NCBI GenBank assembly: GCA_045629585.1
Contig: JAZQRM010000001.1
Coordinates: 1 to 64,000 of the forward strand
Origin: Taishania sp045629585
GTDB taxonomy: Bacteria; Bacteroidota; Bacteroidia; Flavobacteriales_D; Crocinitomicaceae
Direction: 5' to 3'
Length of the DNA: 64,000 nucleotides
How positions within the stretch are numbered: the stretch's first letter is position 1; each line of letters starts with the position of its first letter. This document shows positions 51,006 to 59,078 of this stretch, piece after piece. The position numbers and the translations under genes are program-made. A model generated the notes under the pieces. The model made no database searches, had not been told where the DNA came from, and saw nothing but the letters and a program-made list of their open reading frames with translations.

Positions 51006-51272
51006 TTTTATACCACAGCCTTCTCGTAGTTTAATCAGTTCTTCAGCGCCTAACATTTCATAAGGTTGACAAATAGAATCTTTGGAATTGCGTAAAGCAA
51101 CTAATTCAACTAGTTCTTTTTCTGTTATTTGATCGCTATCTGTAGAAGAATATTTATGAGCAACATCATTGTAGATTTTTGCTTCATCTAAGCAAGAACA
51201 AAATCTTGCATCTTTTTGTTTACAAGCAGTAAGTATAAAAATTCCTGCTAATAATATTAAGCTTTTTTTCAT
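50991..51272 (-). CDS. Small lipoprotein
   Basis: The 93-residue product has a lipoprotein signal (MKKSLILLAGIFILTAC, C17), then a charged helical body with CSCLDEAK and a late REGCGIK, so three further cysteines could form disulfides. No family is recognised. Its ATG lies only 5 nt after the U-run of the mreB terminator, so its transcript must start inside that structure or come from read-through. Its 3' end overlaps the convergent flavoprotein gene by 15 bp. The lipobox and charged tail make it a probable real gene despite the cramped position. Confidence 0.65.
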   Translation of the reverse strand: MKKSLILLAGIFILTACKQKDARFCSCLDEAKIYNDVAHKYSSTDSDQITEKELVELVALRNSKDSICQPYEMLGAEELIKLREGCGIKSDLE

Positions 51273-51277
51273 AGGCT

Positions 51278-51305
51278 AAAAAAAATCCCGAACTACTTCG
51301 GGATT
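51278..51305 (-). terminator. Intrinsic terminator of mreB
   Basis: On the minus strand, a perfect 9-bp stem (51284-51292 with 51297-51305, loop of 4) runs into eight T. It lies 11 bp beyond the mreB stop and 5 nt before the next ATG. Confidence 0.9.
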
Positions 51306-51316
51306 CAATTTTGTTA

Positions 51317-52342
51317 TTAATCTTTTATCAAGAATTGGAAGTTATCAATGTTTTTCAATGCAATTGCTGTTCCACGTGCTACAGCTCTTAGCGGATCTTC
51401 AGCAATGTGTACCGGTAACTTTGTTTTAGCGGAGATTCGTTTGTCTAATCCACGTAGCATTGATCCACCACCTGCAAGATATATTCCTGTTTTGTAAATA
51501 TCAGCAGATAATTCTGGCGGTGTCATTTCTAAAGCAGAAAGAATTGCTTCTTCCATTTTTGAAATTGTTTTGTCTAAAGCGTGTGCAATTTCTGAATAAG
51601 TAACAATTATTTCTTTCGGAATTCCTGTCATTAAATCACGTCCACGTACAGCGAAATCTGGCGGTGGATTATCTAATTCAGGTAATGCTGCACCTACTTC
51701 AATTTTGATTTGTTCAGCAGTTCGTTCACCAACAAGTATGTTGTGTTGACGTCTCATATATTCTTCTATGTCGCTTGTGAAGTCATCACCAGCAACTCGA
51801 ATTGATTTGTCACATACGATACCTCCTAATGCGATTACAGCAATTTCTGAAGTTCCTCCACCGATATCAATAATCATGTTACCCATCGGCTCTTCTACGT
51901 CGATTCCGATACCGATTGCAGCGGCCATTGGTTCATGAATTAGATATACTTCTTTTGCGCCCGCATGTTCTGCAGAATCGCGTACAGCTCGTTTTTCCAC
52001 TTCCGTTATTCCAGAAGGGATACAAACTACCATTCTTAAGGATGGGTTGAACAAACTTTTCCCAGGATTAATCATTTTGATCATCCCTTTAATCATTGCT
52101 TCGGCACTTTGAAAATCAGCAATTACACCATCTTGCAATGGACGAACTGTTTCGATTAATTTGTGTGTTTTCCCATGCATCTGTTGCGCCTTTTTTCCAA
52201 TGGCAACTATGTTACCTGTTTGGATGTCTCTAGCAACAATCGATGGTTCATCCACCACCACTTTATCATTCATAATGATAAGTGTATTGGCCGTTCCTAA
52301 GTCAATGGCTATTTCTTGTGTTAAAAAGCTAAACAATCCCAT
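51317..52342 (-). CDS. mreB: Rod shape-determining protein MreB
   Basis: The 341-residue product is an actin-fold filament protein that guides lateral wall synthesis. It has the phosphate-1 motif DLGTANTL (14-21), VVCIPSGITEVEKRAVRD, the phosphate-2 region IIDIGGGTSEIAVI, and ALEMTPPELSADI with GIYLAGGGSMLRGLD, all at expected positions and at normal length. It follows purH by about 93 bp on the same strand. In many Bacteroidota mreC, mreD, pbp2 and rodA follow mreB; here a terminator and an unrelated lipoprotein follow, so the rest of the elongation cluster is elsewhere. Confidence 0.97.
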   Translation of the reverse strand: MGLFSFLTQEIAIDLGTANTLIIMNDKVVVDEPSIVARDIQTGNIVAIGKKAQQMHGKTHKLIETVRPLQDGVIADFQSAEAMIKGMIKMINPGKSLFNPSLRMVVCIPSGITEVEKRAVRDSAEHAGAKEVYLIHEPMAAAIGIGIDVEEPMGNMIIDIGGGTSEIAVIALGGIVCDKSIRVAGDDFTSDIEEYMRRQHNILVGERTAEQIKIEVGAALPELDNPPPDFAVRGRDLMTGIPKEIIVTYSEIAHALDKTISKMEEAILSALEMTPPELSADIYKTGIYLAGGGSMLRGLDKRISAKTKLPVHIAEDPLRAVARGTAIALKNIDNFQFLIKD

Positions 52343-52435
52343 TTGATTCCCAACGCTGTTTTAATAGTTTGTATAATTATAATCAGTTTTACTTGAATAT
52401 CGAACAAAAGGTTACGTTATTTCAAGAAAATCTTT

Positions 52436-53962
52436 TTAATGTTTAAAGTGTCGGTTACCCGTCAATACCATTGCCATATTATGCGCGTTACAGTAATCAA
52501 TTGATAATTCATCTTTAATTGAACCACCTGGTTGAATAACAACTGTAATTCCTGCTTGATCGGCAATTTCTACGCAATCTGGAAAAGGGAAAAATGCATC
52601 ACTTGCCATTACCGCTCCTTTTAAATCAAAGTTAAAAGATTGTGCCTTGTGTATTGCTTGGCGCAATGCATCTACACGTGATGTTTGTCCTGTTCCACTT
52701 GCGATCAAAGTTTTATTTTTAGCAAGTACAATTGTGTTTGATTTTGTGTGTTTACCTAATTTGTTAGCAAACAACAAATCCTCAATTTCTTCTGCTGTTG
52801 GTGCTACATTTGTGATCGTTTTCAAGTCTGAAGCAACCTCTGTTAATGTATCTTTGTCTTGTTCTAAAACTCCATTCAGGATAGTTCTGAATTGTTTTGT
52901 AGGCAATTTTACATTTTTCTGCACCAAAATTACTCGATTTTTCTTGCTTTTCAATAATTCTAAGGCTTCATTTTTATATCCTGGTGCAATAATTACCTCA
53001 CAAAAAAGATTGTTAATCAATTCTGCGGTTGCTAAATCGATTTTGCAGTTTGCAATTAAAATACCACCAAATGCCGAAACGGGGTCTCCAGCTAATGCTG
53101 CTTCGTATGCTTCCTTAAGTGTTGGACGTGTAGCCACCCCACATGCATTGTTGTGTTTTAATATTGCAAAAGTTGGATCCTCATTTGTAAAGTCACTCAT
53201 TAGTGCTACAGCAGCGTCAACATCTAATAAGTTGTTATAGGAAAGTTCTTTTCCATTTAATTTATCAAACATTGCTTCTAAATCGCCATAAAAAACACCT
53301 TTTTGGTGCGGGTTTTCACCATAGCGTAAAACTTGTGACTCTTGAATTGATGCTTTGAAGACATCCAATTCACCCTGGTTGAAGTAATTGAATATTTGTG
53401 TGTCGTAGTGAGAGGAGACATTGAATGCATCTCTTGCGAAACTTTTTCTTTCTTCTAAACTTGTTGTACTGTTATTTACAGAAATTATATCAAAAAAGCG
53501 TTCGTATTGTTCTTGTGAAGGGATGATTACAACATCTGTGTAGTTTTTAGCAGCAGCGCGAATTAAAGAAATGCCGCCGATGTCTATTTTTTCAATTATC
53601 GCGTCGTGATCAGCACCCGAATTTACGGTTTGTTCGAATGGGTATAAATCAACAATTACTAAGTCTAAATTCGGGATTCCAAATTCTTTTACTTGCTCTT
53701 GATCCGCTGTTAATGTTCTTCGATTGAGTATTCCTCCAAAAATTTTCGGGTGCAAAGTTTTTACTCTCCCCCCTAATATGGATGGGTATGATGTTAAATC
53801 TTCAACGCGGACGACTGGTATTCCTAAATCTTCTATAAATGTTTGAGTACCTCCCGTTGAGTATATTGTTACTTCATCGGCGTGTAGTTTACGTACGATA
53901 GGTTCTAAACCTGATTTGTCAAAAACTGAAATTAATGCAGATTGTATCTTAATTGAGCTCAT
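52436..53962 (-). CDS. purH: Bifunctional AICAR formyltransferase/IMP cyclohydrolase
   Basis: The 508-residue product performs the last two steps of IMP synthesis. The N-terminal MGS-like domain (residues 1-190, VFDKSGLEPIVRKL, STGGTQTFIEDLGIPV, LGGRVKTLHPKIFGGIL) is the cyclohydrolase. The remainder is the AICAR transformylase, with RYGENPHQKGVFYG, LKHNNACGVA and the C-terminal VMASDAFFPFPDCVE and NRHFKH. Length is normal. A TATTTTTG element 19 nt upstream is the likely promoter for purH and perhaps mreB. Confidence 0.97.
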   Translation of the reverse strand: MSSIKIQSALISVFDKSGLEPIVRKLHADEVTIYSTGGTQTFIEDLGIPVVRVEDLTSYPSILGGRVKTLHPKIFGGILNRRTLTADQEQVKEFGIPNLDLVIVDLYPFEQTVNSGADHDAIIEKIDIGGISLIRAAAKNYTDVVIIPSQEQYERFFDIISVNNSTTSLEERKSFARDAFNVSSHYDTQIFNYFNQGELDVFKASIQESQVLRYGENPHQKGVFYGDLEAMFDKLNGKELSYNNLLDVDAAVALMSDFTNEDPTFAILKHNNACGVATRPTLKEAYEAALAGDPVSAFGGILIANCKIDLATAELINNLFCEVIIAPGYKNEALELLKSKKNRVILVQKNVKLPTKQFRTILNGVLEQDKDTLTEVASDLKTITNVAPTAEEIEDLLFANKLGKHTKSNTIVLAKNKTLIASGTGQTSRVDALRQAIHKAQSFNFDLKGAVMASDAFFPFPDCVEIADQAGITVVIQPGGSIKDELSIDYCNAHNMAMVLTGNRHFKH

Positions 53963-53981
53963 GAAATTGAGTTTGAAAGTA

Positions 53982-53989
53982 CAAAAATA
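53982..53989 (-). promoter_or_regulatory. Candidate -7 promoter element of purH
   Basis: The minus strand reads TATTTTTG, 19 nt before the ATG at 53962. Confidence 0.5.
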
Positions 53990-54229
53990 CGCTAAATAAT
54001 CGGTTTAGTAATTTCAAAAAGTGAATAATTAGGTTTTATATTTTTTTTAAGTTTCTGTCTGCTTTTTTCAAGAGATATTGATGCTTAATTTGTTGGTGTA
54101 TTTCTAGTTTTCTGGGGCTTATCTTAGATTTTAGTTTTTAAGCGGGTAAATGTTCTCTGTCAGATCGGTTATTTGTGCGTTTTGGTCAGATTTTTGTGGA
54201 AAGAAAGAGCGTTTTCGATACAGAAATTC

Positions 54230-54237
54230 TATATTTG
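54230..54237 (+). promoter_or_regulatory. -7 element directly abutting the response-regulator start
   Basis: TATATTTG ends 5 nt before the ATG at 54243, implying a leaderless or near-leaderless mRNA if it is the promoter. The 53963-54229 gap upstream holds no other gene. Confidence 0.5.
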
Positions 54238-54242
54238 ATTAT

Positions 54243-54941
54243 ATGGCAGATTTACCATTAATATATATCGTTGAGGATGAATCTTCTATTGCGGAAGCAC
54301 TTCAGCTTAATTTGGAATTAGAGGGTTATGAGTGTCGGTTATTCGATACAGGTGTGCAAGCAATGGAGCGATTGAGTGAATTGGCAGTTGCAAATCTTGT
54401 TATTCTGGATAACATGTTGCCAGGTTTCAGTGGTGTTGATATCTGTACTTCTCTTCGGGAGATCTCTGAAGTTCCTATTTTATTTCTTTCAGCGAAGGGA
54501 ACTGGCAGTGATCGAATTGAAGGGTTGAGAAGTGGTGCTGATGATTACATGACAAAACCATTTGAATTAGAGGAATTGCTGCTTCGTATAAAGATTCTTC
54601 TCTCCCGCAACGCTACGTCTGTAACAGAGGTTGTTAAGGGAGGTATGGAGATAAATGGCTTTCAGGTGGATTTTAAAACTTATAATGTTTCCAATAGAGG
54701 CAAGGTAGTTGCCTCATTGAGCAAGAAAGAAATAGCGTTGTTGCAATTTTTTCAGAATCGTGTGGGGGAGGTGATTTCTCGAGAAGAAATTTTGGAAGAA
54801 GTTTGGGGGGCGGATGTTTCGCCAACGGCGCGCACAATTGATAATTTTATTCTCAGTTTTCGAAAATTGTTCGAATCTAATCCGAAGGAACCAGTTCATT
54901 TTCATTCTATACGTGGTGTAGGTTATCGGTTTACTTTATAG
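54243..54941 (+). CDS. OmpR/PhoB-family response regulator (orphan)
   Basis: The product is 232 residues from ATG 54243; an in-frame ATG at 54150 would add 31 residues with no similarity. The receiver domain has the acidic pair E11-D12, phospho-acceptor D56 in VILDNMLPG, S83 and K105 in DYMTKPFE. The C-terminal winged-helix DNA-binding domain includes SKKEIALLQFF, REEILEEVWG and the closing SIRGVGYRF. It should act as a phosphorylation-controlled transcription factor. No histidine kinase gene is adjacent or in the window. comEB begins 42 bp later behind its own element. Confidence 0.92.
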   Translation: MADLPLIYIVEDESSIAEALQLNLELEGYECRLFDTGVQAMERLSELAVANLVILDNMLPGFSGVDICTSLREISEVPILFLSAKGTGSDRIEGLRSGADDYMTKPFELEELLLRIKILLSRNATSVTEVVKGGMEINGFQVDFKTYNVSNRGKVVASLSKKEIALLQFFQNRVGEVISREEILEEVWGADVSPTARTIDNFILSFRKLFESNPKEPVHFHSIRGVGYRFTL

Positions 54942-54971
54942 TTTATTTACTGTTTTGCCCATTAAGTTCTT

Positions 54972-54979
54972 TATATTTG
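54972..54979 (+). promoter_or_regulatory. -7 element directly abutting the comEB start
   Basis: TATATTTG ends 4 nt before the ATG at 54984, almost the same arrangement as for the response regulator upstream. A TTG at 54955-54957 is only 14 bp away, so the -33 part is uncertain. Confidence 0.5.
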
Positions 54980-54983
54980 TTAT

Positions 54984-55427
54984 ATGGATAATGCCACAAA
55001 CAAACAATTACGTTACGATTTAGCGTATTTAAAAATGGCCAAAAGCTGGTCCAATTTATCCCATTGTGTTCGAAAGAAAGTTGGAGCAATCATTGTCAAG
55101 GATGGTATGATCATCTCTGACGGTTATAATGGTTCGCCTTCTGGTTTTGACAATTGCTGTGAAGATATTGATGGGAATACGCATTGGTATGTTCTTCATG
55201 CAGAAGCAAACGCTATTTTAAAAGTTGCAAAGTCTACAAATAATAGCAAAGGAGCAACTTTATATTTAACACTTTCCCCTTGTAAGGATTGTAGTAAGCT
55301 CATTTTGCAGTCAGGAATTACACGTGTTGTGTATGAGATGGATTATAAAGATATTTCAGGTATTCATTTTCTGAGAGAAGCAGGTATAGAAGTCGTAAAA
55401 TTGGATTCTGAGATCGATGGAGAATAA
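54984..55427 (+). CDS. dCMP deaminase-type cytidine deaminase (ComEB family)
   Basis: The 147-residue product is a zinc deaminase: H72 and E74 in LHAEANA, and C100 and C103 in SPCKDC complete the site. The N-terminal RYDLAYLKMAKSWSNLSHC and GYNGSPSGFDNCCED are family blocks, so the start at 54984 is correct. It converts dCMP to dUMP for thymidylate synthesis or supports competence-related nucleotide processing (ComEB). It heads a tight unit with the S41 peptidase (11-bp overlap), the DUF4286 gene and rsmA. Its promoter element ends 4 nt before the ATG. Confidence 0.92.
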   Translation: MDNATNKQLRYDLAYLKMAKSWSNLSHCVRKKVGAIIVKDGMIISDGYNGSPSGFDNCCEDIDGNTHWYVLHAEANAILKVAKSTNNSKGATLYLTLSPCKDCSKLILQSGITRVVYEMDYKDISGIHFLREAGIEVVKLDSEIDGE

Positions 55428-57012
55428 GACAAAAAGAATTTTGGTGCCTTTTATCGTAGGTGCTGCCTTGGGTGTTGGACTCTTGTTTGGTTACAAGATT
55501 TCGCAGCCTAATGGAGTTGGTGTTTTTGCTGCAGGGTCTGAAAATAGTAAGTATCAAAAGTTAACGGATATATTGAATATCATAAACAATAAATACGTTG
55601 ATACGGTTGATGCGGACAAACTTTTGGAGGAAACTATTTCTGAAATGTTACATCGTCTCGATCCACACTCTAATTATATTCCAGCAGATGATCTTAAACT
55701 TGCGAAAGAACAAATTAACGGTGAGTTTTCAGGTATTGGTGTTCGATTCTTTATCTTGAGAGATACAATTTCAATCACAAATGTAATTCCGGGTAGCCCA
55801 TCTTATAAAGCAAATTTAAAATCTGGAGATAAAATTATTGAGATCGAAGGGAAGAAGGTTGCTGGTGTTGGCGTGAAGAATGAGGATGTGATGAAAAAGT
55901 TAAAAGGTCCGACTAATTCTACTGTGACGATAAAGGTTCTTAGAGGTAAGGAGATTGTGGAAACGACAATTACTCGTGGAGCAATACCAATTGAATCAGT
56001 TACCGCATCTTACATGTTTGATGATAAGACAGGGTTAATTAGAGTCGATCAATTCTCGATGACAACTGCAGAAGAGTTCAGGAAAGCCTTAGATGATTTG
56101 GAACGTAAAGGGATGAAGCAACTTATTTTAGATTTACGCTCTAATCCAGGAGGGGTTTTGCAAGCAGGTGTAGAAATGTTAGATGAATTTTTAGCTGATG
56201 GCAAAACGATTCTTACTACTAAAGGAACGAATGTAAAAGATCGTGTTTATAAAGCGACGAAATTTGGGAAATATGAACATTTACCGGTTGTGGTTTTGAT
56301 TAATGAAAGTTCTGCTTCAGCTAGTGAAATTGTTTCAGGTGCATTACAAGATAATGATCGAGCAACCATTGTAGGGCGTCGTTCTTTTGGTAAAGGTTTA
56401 GTTCAAGAAGATATGTTGCTTAAGGATGGTTCAAGTCTACGTCTGACTATCGCGCGCTATTACACGCCTACTGGACGAAGTATACAAAAACCTTACGATG
56501 GTGATATTGAAGAGTACTATCATGAAAAAAACGATCGTTTTGAAAGTGGTGAATTGTATGCCCCAGATTCCTCTTTGATGGTTGATTCACTTAAATTCAA
56601 AACACCTAAAGGAAGGGTTGTTTATGGTGGAGGTGGTATTATGCCAGATGTATTTGTTGCCATAGATACAATCGGAAGCTCGTGGTATTTGACACAATTG
56701 AGATATATTGGAGTATTCCAAGCGTTTGCATTTGATTATGCGGCTGATAAATACCGTAAATGGAAGTCTCCTGAAGAATACGCAAAGACTTTTCAAGTGA
56801 GTAATCAGATGGTTGATGAATTTGTTAAATATGCAGCTAAAAATTATGGGGTAAAAATAGATCAACGCGGATTAAGTGTTTCTAAGGAAAGAATTCGTCT
56901 CTATTTAAAAGCAGAAATAGCACGTCAAATTTGGACTGAAACCGGTTATTTTATTGTAATCAATCAAGCAGATAAAGAAGTTAAAGAAGCCAGGAAGGCA
57001 TTAAAATATTAA
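55417..57012 (+). CDS. S41-family C-terminal processing peptidase
   Basis: The 531-residue product has an N-terminal membrane anchor (residues 8-27), a PDZ domain (about 100-190, FSGIGVRFF, GSPSYKANLKSGDKI) and the tail-specific protease core. The catalytic serine is probably S299 in SASASEI and the lysine K326 in RSFGKGLVQ. Ser-Lys peptidases of this CtpA/Prc type trim or degrade envelope proteins from the C-terminus in the periplasm. A C-terminal extension of about 120 residues (FQVSNQMVDEF onward) is common in Bacteroidota. It overlaps the comEB-type gene by 11 bp and precedes DUF4286 by 2 bp. Confidence 0.93.
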   Translation: MENKTKRILVPFIVGAALGVGLLFGYKISQPNGVGVFAAGSENSKYQKLTDILNIINNKYVDTVDADKLLEETISEMLHRLDPHSNYIPADDLKLAKEQINGEFSGIGVRFFILRDTISITNVIPGSPSYKANLKSGDKIIEIEGKKVAGVGVKNEDVMKKLKGPTNSTVTIKVLRGKEIVETTITRGAIPIESVTASYMFDDKTGLIRVDQFSMTTAEEFRKALDDLERKGMKQLILDLRSNPGGVLQAGVEMLDEFLADGKTILTTKGTNVKDRVYKATKFGKYEHLPVVVLINESSASASEIVSGALQDNDRATIVGRRSFGKGLVQEDMLLKDGSSLRLTIARYYTPTGRSIQKPYDGDIEEYYHEKNDRFESGELYAPDSSLMVDSLKFKTPKGRVVYGGGGIMPDVFVAIDTIGSSWYLTQLRYIGVFQAFAFDYAADKYRKWKSPEEYAKTFQVSNQMVDEFVKYAAKNYGVKIDQRGLSVSKERIRLYLKAEIARQIWTETGYFIVINQADKEVKEARKALKY

Positions 57013-57014
57013 TA

Positions 57015-57329
57015 ATGATTGTTTATAACGTAACGATAAGTTTGGATAAATCCGTAGAAAAGGATTGGACAGATTGGATGCGAACTGCGCATATTCCAGA
57101 TGTCTTGAAGACGGAATGCTTTGTTGAATGTCGATTTATGCGCGTTCACGGAGAAGAAGAGGGCGGGGTGACTTATGCATGCCAGTATGTGGCCAAAAGC
57201 CAAGATGATTATAACGTGTATCAGCAATTATTTGCACCTAAATTGCAGTATGAACACGCCACAAGGTATCAAGGGAAGTTTGCTGCATTTAGAACAGAAT
57301 TAACAATTATAGAAGAATTTAAAGCATGA
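57015..57329 (+). CDS. DUF4286 family protein
   Basis: The 104-residue product has a dimeric ferredoxin-like ring pattern (MIVYNVTISLDKS, WMRTAHIPDVLKT, FVECRFMRV, YACQYVAKS) that I recognise as DUF4286. The function is unknown. It lies between the S41 peptidase and rsmA with a 4-bp overlap (ATGA) with the latter, so the three are co-translated. Confidence 0.85.
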   Translation: MIVYNVTISLDKSVEKDWTDWMRTAHIPDVLKTECFVECRFMRVHGEEEGGVTYACQYVAKSQDDYNVYQQLFAPKLQYEHATRYQGKFAAFRTELTIIEEFKA

Positions 57330-58105
57330 GCGTAAAACCAAAAAAACATCTTGGACAACATTTTTTAACAGATGAAAATATTTGTAAAAAAATTGCTCAT
57401 TCATTTTCTGGTCATCAAGGATGTAATACAGTTTTGGAAATCGGTCCTGGAATGGGGGCGTTGACTAAATATCTTCTGGATATGCCCGACACAGATGTTC
57501 ACGTGATGGAAATTGACACAGATTCTGTGGCGTATCTATCTCAGCATTATCCTAAGTTGGAAGGGAAGATTTATGGAGTCGATTTTCTTAAATATGATTT
57601 ACATTCCATTTTTGGAGACAAGTCGTTTTCTGTGGTTGGGAATTTTCCGTACAATATTTCTTCGCAAATTCTTTTTAAATGCTTGGATTATAGAAATCAG
57701 ATACCTGAAATAATGGGAATGTTTCAGAAAGAAGTAGCGTTGAGAGTGGCTGAAAAACCGGGATCTAAGCAATATGGTATTATCAGTGTTCTTTTACAAG
57801 CTTTTTATGATATTGAATATTGCTTTACTGTTGATGAGCACGTTTTTAATCCACCTCCAAAAGTTAAATCGGGCGTAATTCGTTGTACGCGGAATAAGCG
57901 GGAGACGCTTGGATGTGATGAAGCTTTGTTTATAAAAATTGTTAAAGCGACATTCAATCAACGCCGTAAGACGATTCGTAATTCAATCAAAATGTTAGGT
58001 TTTTTAGTAAATGGGGATCATCCCTATTTCACGCTTCGACCTGAAGTTTTAAGTGTGGATCAATTTATTGAATTGACAAAATTTGTTGAAACCAATCGCG
58101 TATAA
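57326..58105 (+). CDS. rsmA: 16S rRNA (adenine-1518/1519-N6)-dimethyltransferase
   Basis: The 259-residue product (KsgA) dimethylates two adenosines of helix 45 in late 30S assembly. KKHLGQHFLTDENI, the SAM motif LEIGPGMGALT (37-47), the catalytic NFPYNIS near residue 108 and the C-terminal PPKVKSGVIR and TFNQRRKTIRNS are all present. It ends the comEB-ctp-DUF4286-rsmA unit. No clear terminator follows; the weak AAGTC/GACTT pairing after the stop has its T-run inside the loop. Confidence 0.96.
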   Translation: MSVKPKKHLGQHFLTDENICKKIAHSFSGHQGCNTVLEIGPGMGALTKYLLDMPDTDVHVMEIDTDSVAYLSQHYPKLEGKIYGVDFLKYDLHSIFGDKSFSVVGNFPYNISSQILFKCLDYRNQIPEIMGMFQKEVALRVAEKPGSKQYGIISVLLQAFYDIEYCFTVDEHVFNPPPKVKSGVIRCTRNKRETLGCDEALFIKIVKATFNQRRKTIRNSIKMLGFLVNGDHPYFTLRPEVLSVDQFIELTKFVETNRV

Positions 58106-58187
58106 CAAAAAGTCACTTTTTTTAAGACTTTGTACTGTTATATGTGGTTTTTTTTTGTTTAATTTGCTGTTATAAAATCGATTTGTT

Positions 58188-58385
58188 ATGGTGTTATATG
58201 ATTTTTTCTGGGGATTTGGTAGAACAATGGAGTCTTTGTTGTCAATTTTTGATGACCAGTATATCCTTACTTCTTTCTTCAATACAGGAGTTTTATTATT
58301 AGGATTCTTTGGTTTGTTTTACTGGTTGAGATTACAAGTTAAATTTAATCAAGCGGCTAAGGATAATCCAAATCAGATTAAGTAA
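58188..58385 (+). CDS. Small single-pass membrane protein, DUF6341-like
   Basis: The 65-residue product has an amphipathic N-terminus (FFWGFGRTMESLLSIFDD), one membrane helix (about 29-48, FFNTGVLLLGFFGLFYWLRL) and a polar tail. The layout matches DUF6341 proteins, small membrane proteins I know from Flavobacteriales. The function is unknown. A strong intrinsic terminator follows 8 bp after the stop, supporting it as a real transcription unit. A Met at residue 14 is an alternative start. Confidence 0.65.
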   Translation: MVLYDFFWGFGRTMESLLSIFDDQYILTSFFNTGVLLLGFFGLFYWLRLQVKFNQAAKDNPNQIK

Positions 58386-58393
58386 TATATTAG

Positions 58394-58419
58394 AAGGTTG
58401 TCTTAGACAGCCTTTTTTT
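58394..58419 (+). terminator. Intrinsic terminator ending 5 nt before the ispD start
   Basis: A 9-bp stem (58394-58402 with 58406-58414, one G-U pair, 3-nt loop) runs into seven T (58413-58419). The ispD ATG begins at 58425. Confidence 0.9.
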
Positions 58420-58424
58420 ATGCC

Positions 58425-59078
58425 ATGAAAGTTAGTGTTATTATTACAGCAGGTGGGATCGGTAAACGAATGGGAGCTATTCAACCCAAACAGTTTTTGA
58501 CTTTAAAAGACAAACCAATTCTGATCCATACGATAGAGCGGTTCAAAGCGACTTTACCAAATGCGGAATTCTTCTTGACATTGCCCCAAGATTATATCGA
58601 AGCTGGTAATCGTTTATTAGTGTTATTTGGCATTAACAATGTAACCGTTATTGCAGGAGGAAAGGAGCGCTTTGATTCTATTAAAAATGCTCTATATTTC
58701 TGCACGGGTGAAGTAATTGCTGTTCATGACGGTGTGAGGCCATTTGTTTCTAGCGAATGTATTCTTAATTTGATAGAGGTCGCATATACTACTAAAACGG
58801 CAGTTCCATTTTTGGTCATTAATGATTCTATGCGACAATTAAGCGGTGACGAAAGTTATATTGTTCCTCGAGATAACTATGTTACTGTTCAAACTCCCCA
58901 GTGCTTTGAAAGCGATTTACTAAAACAAGCATACGCCAATCCATATTCAGTGAATTATACGGATGATGCGTCAGTTGTTGAGGCTTTTGGGTATCCTATT
59001 ACATTGGTTGCGGGAAATGTAGAAAATATCAAAATTACAACTCCCTTTGATTTAAAGATTGCTGAATTATTTGTCTAA
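58425..59078 (+). CDS. ispD: 2-C-methyl-D-erythritol 4-phosphate cytidylyltransferase
   Basis: The 217-residue product makes CDP-methylerythritol in the MEP isoprenoid pathway. The nucleotide-binding start VIITAGGIGKRMG (about 5-17), KPILIHTIERF, VHDGVRPFVS near residue 103 and TDDASVVEAFG are standard, and the length is normal for a single-domain IspD (no IspF fusion). Its ATG lies 5 nt after the T-run of a terminator, so it needs read-through or a very short leader. Its last 12 bp overlap the convergent gatC gene. Confidence 0.95.
   Translation: MKVSVIITAGGIGKRMGAIQPKQFLTLKDKPILIHTIERFKATLPNAEFFLTLPQDYIEAGNRLLVLFGINNVTVIAGGKERFDSIKNALYFCTGEVIAVHDGVRPFVSSECILNLIEVAYTTKTAVPFLVINDSMRQLSGDESYIVPRDNYVTVQTPQCFESDLLKQAYANPYSVNYTDDASVVEAFGYPITLVAGNVENIKITTPFDLKIAELFV

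Noticed and set aside
54150..54242. Upstream ATG adding 31 residues to the response regulator
   Set aside because: The extension is unlike any receiver-domain N-terminus, and the -7 element lies inside it.
58107..58131. Hairpin after rsmA as a terminator
   Set aside because: The T-run lies in the loop rather than after the stem, and the paired arms are only about six bases.
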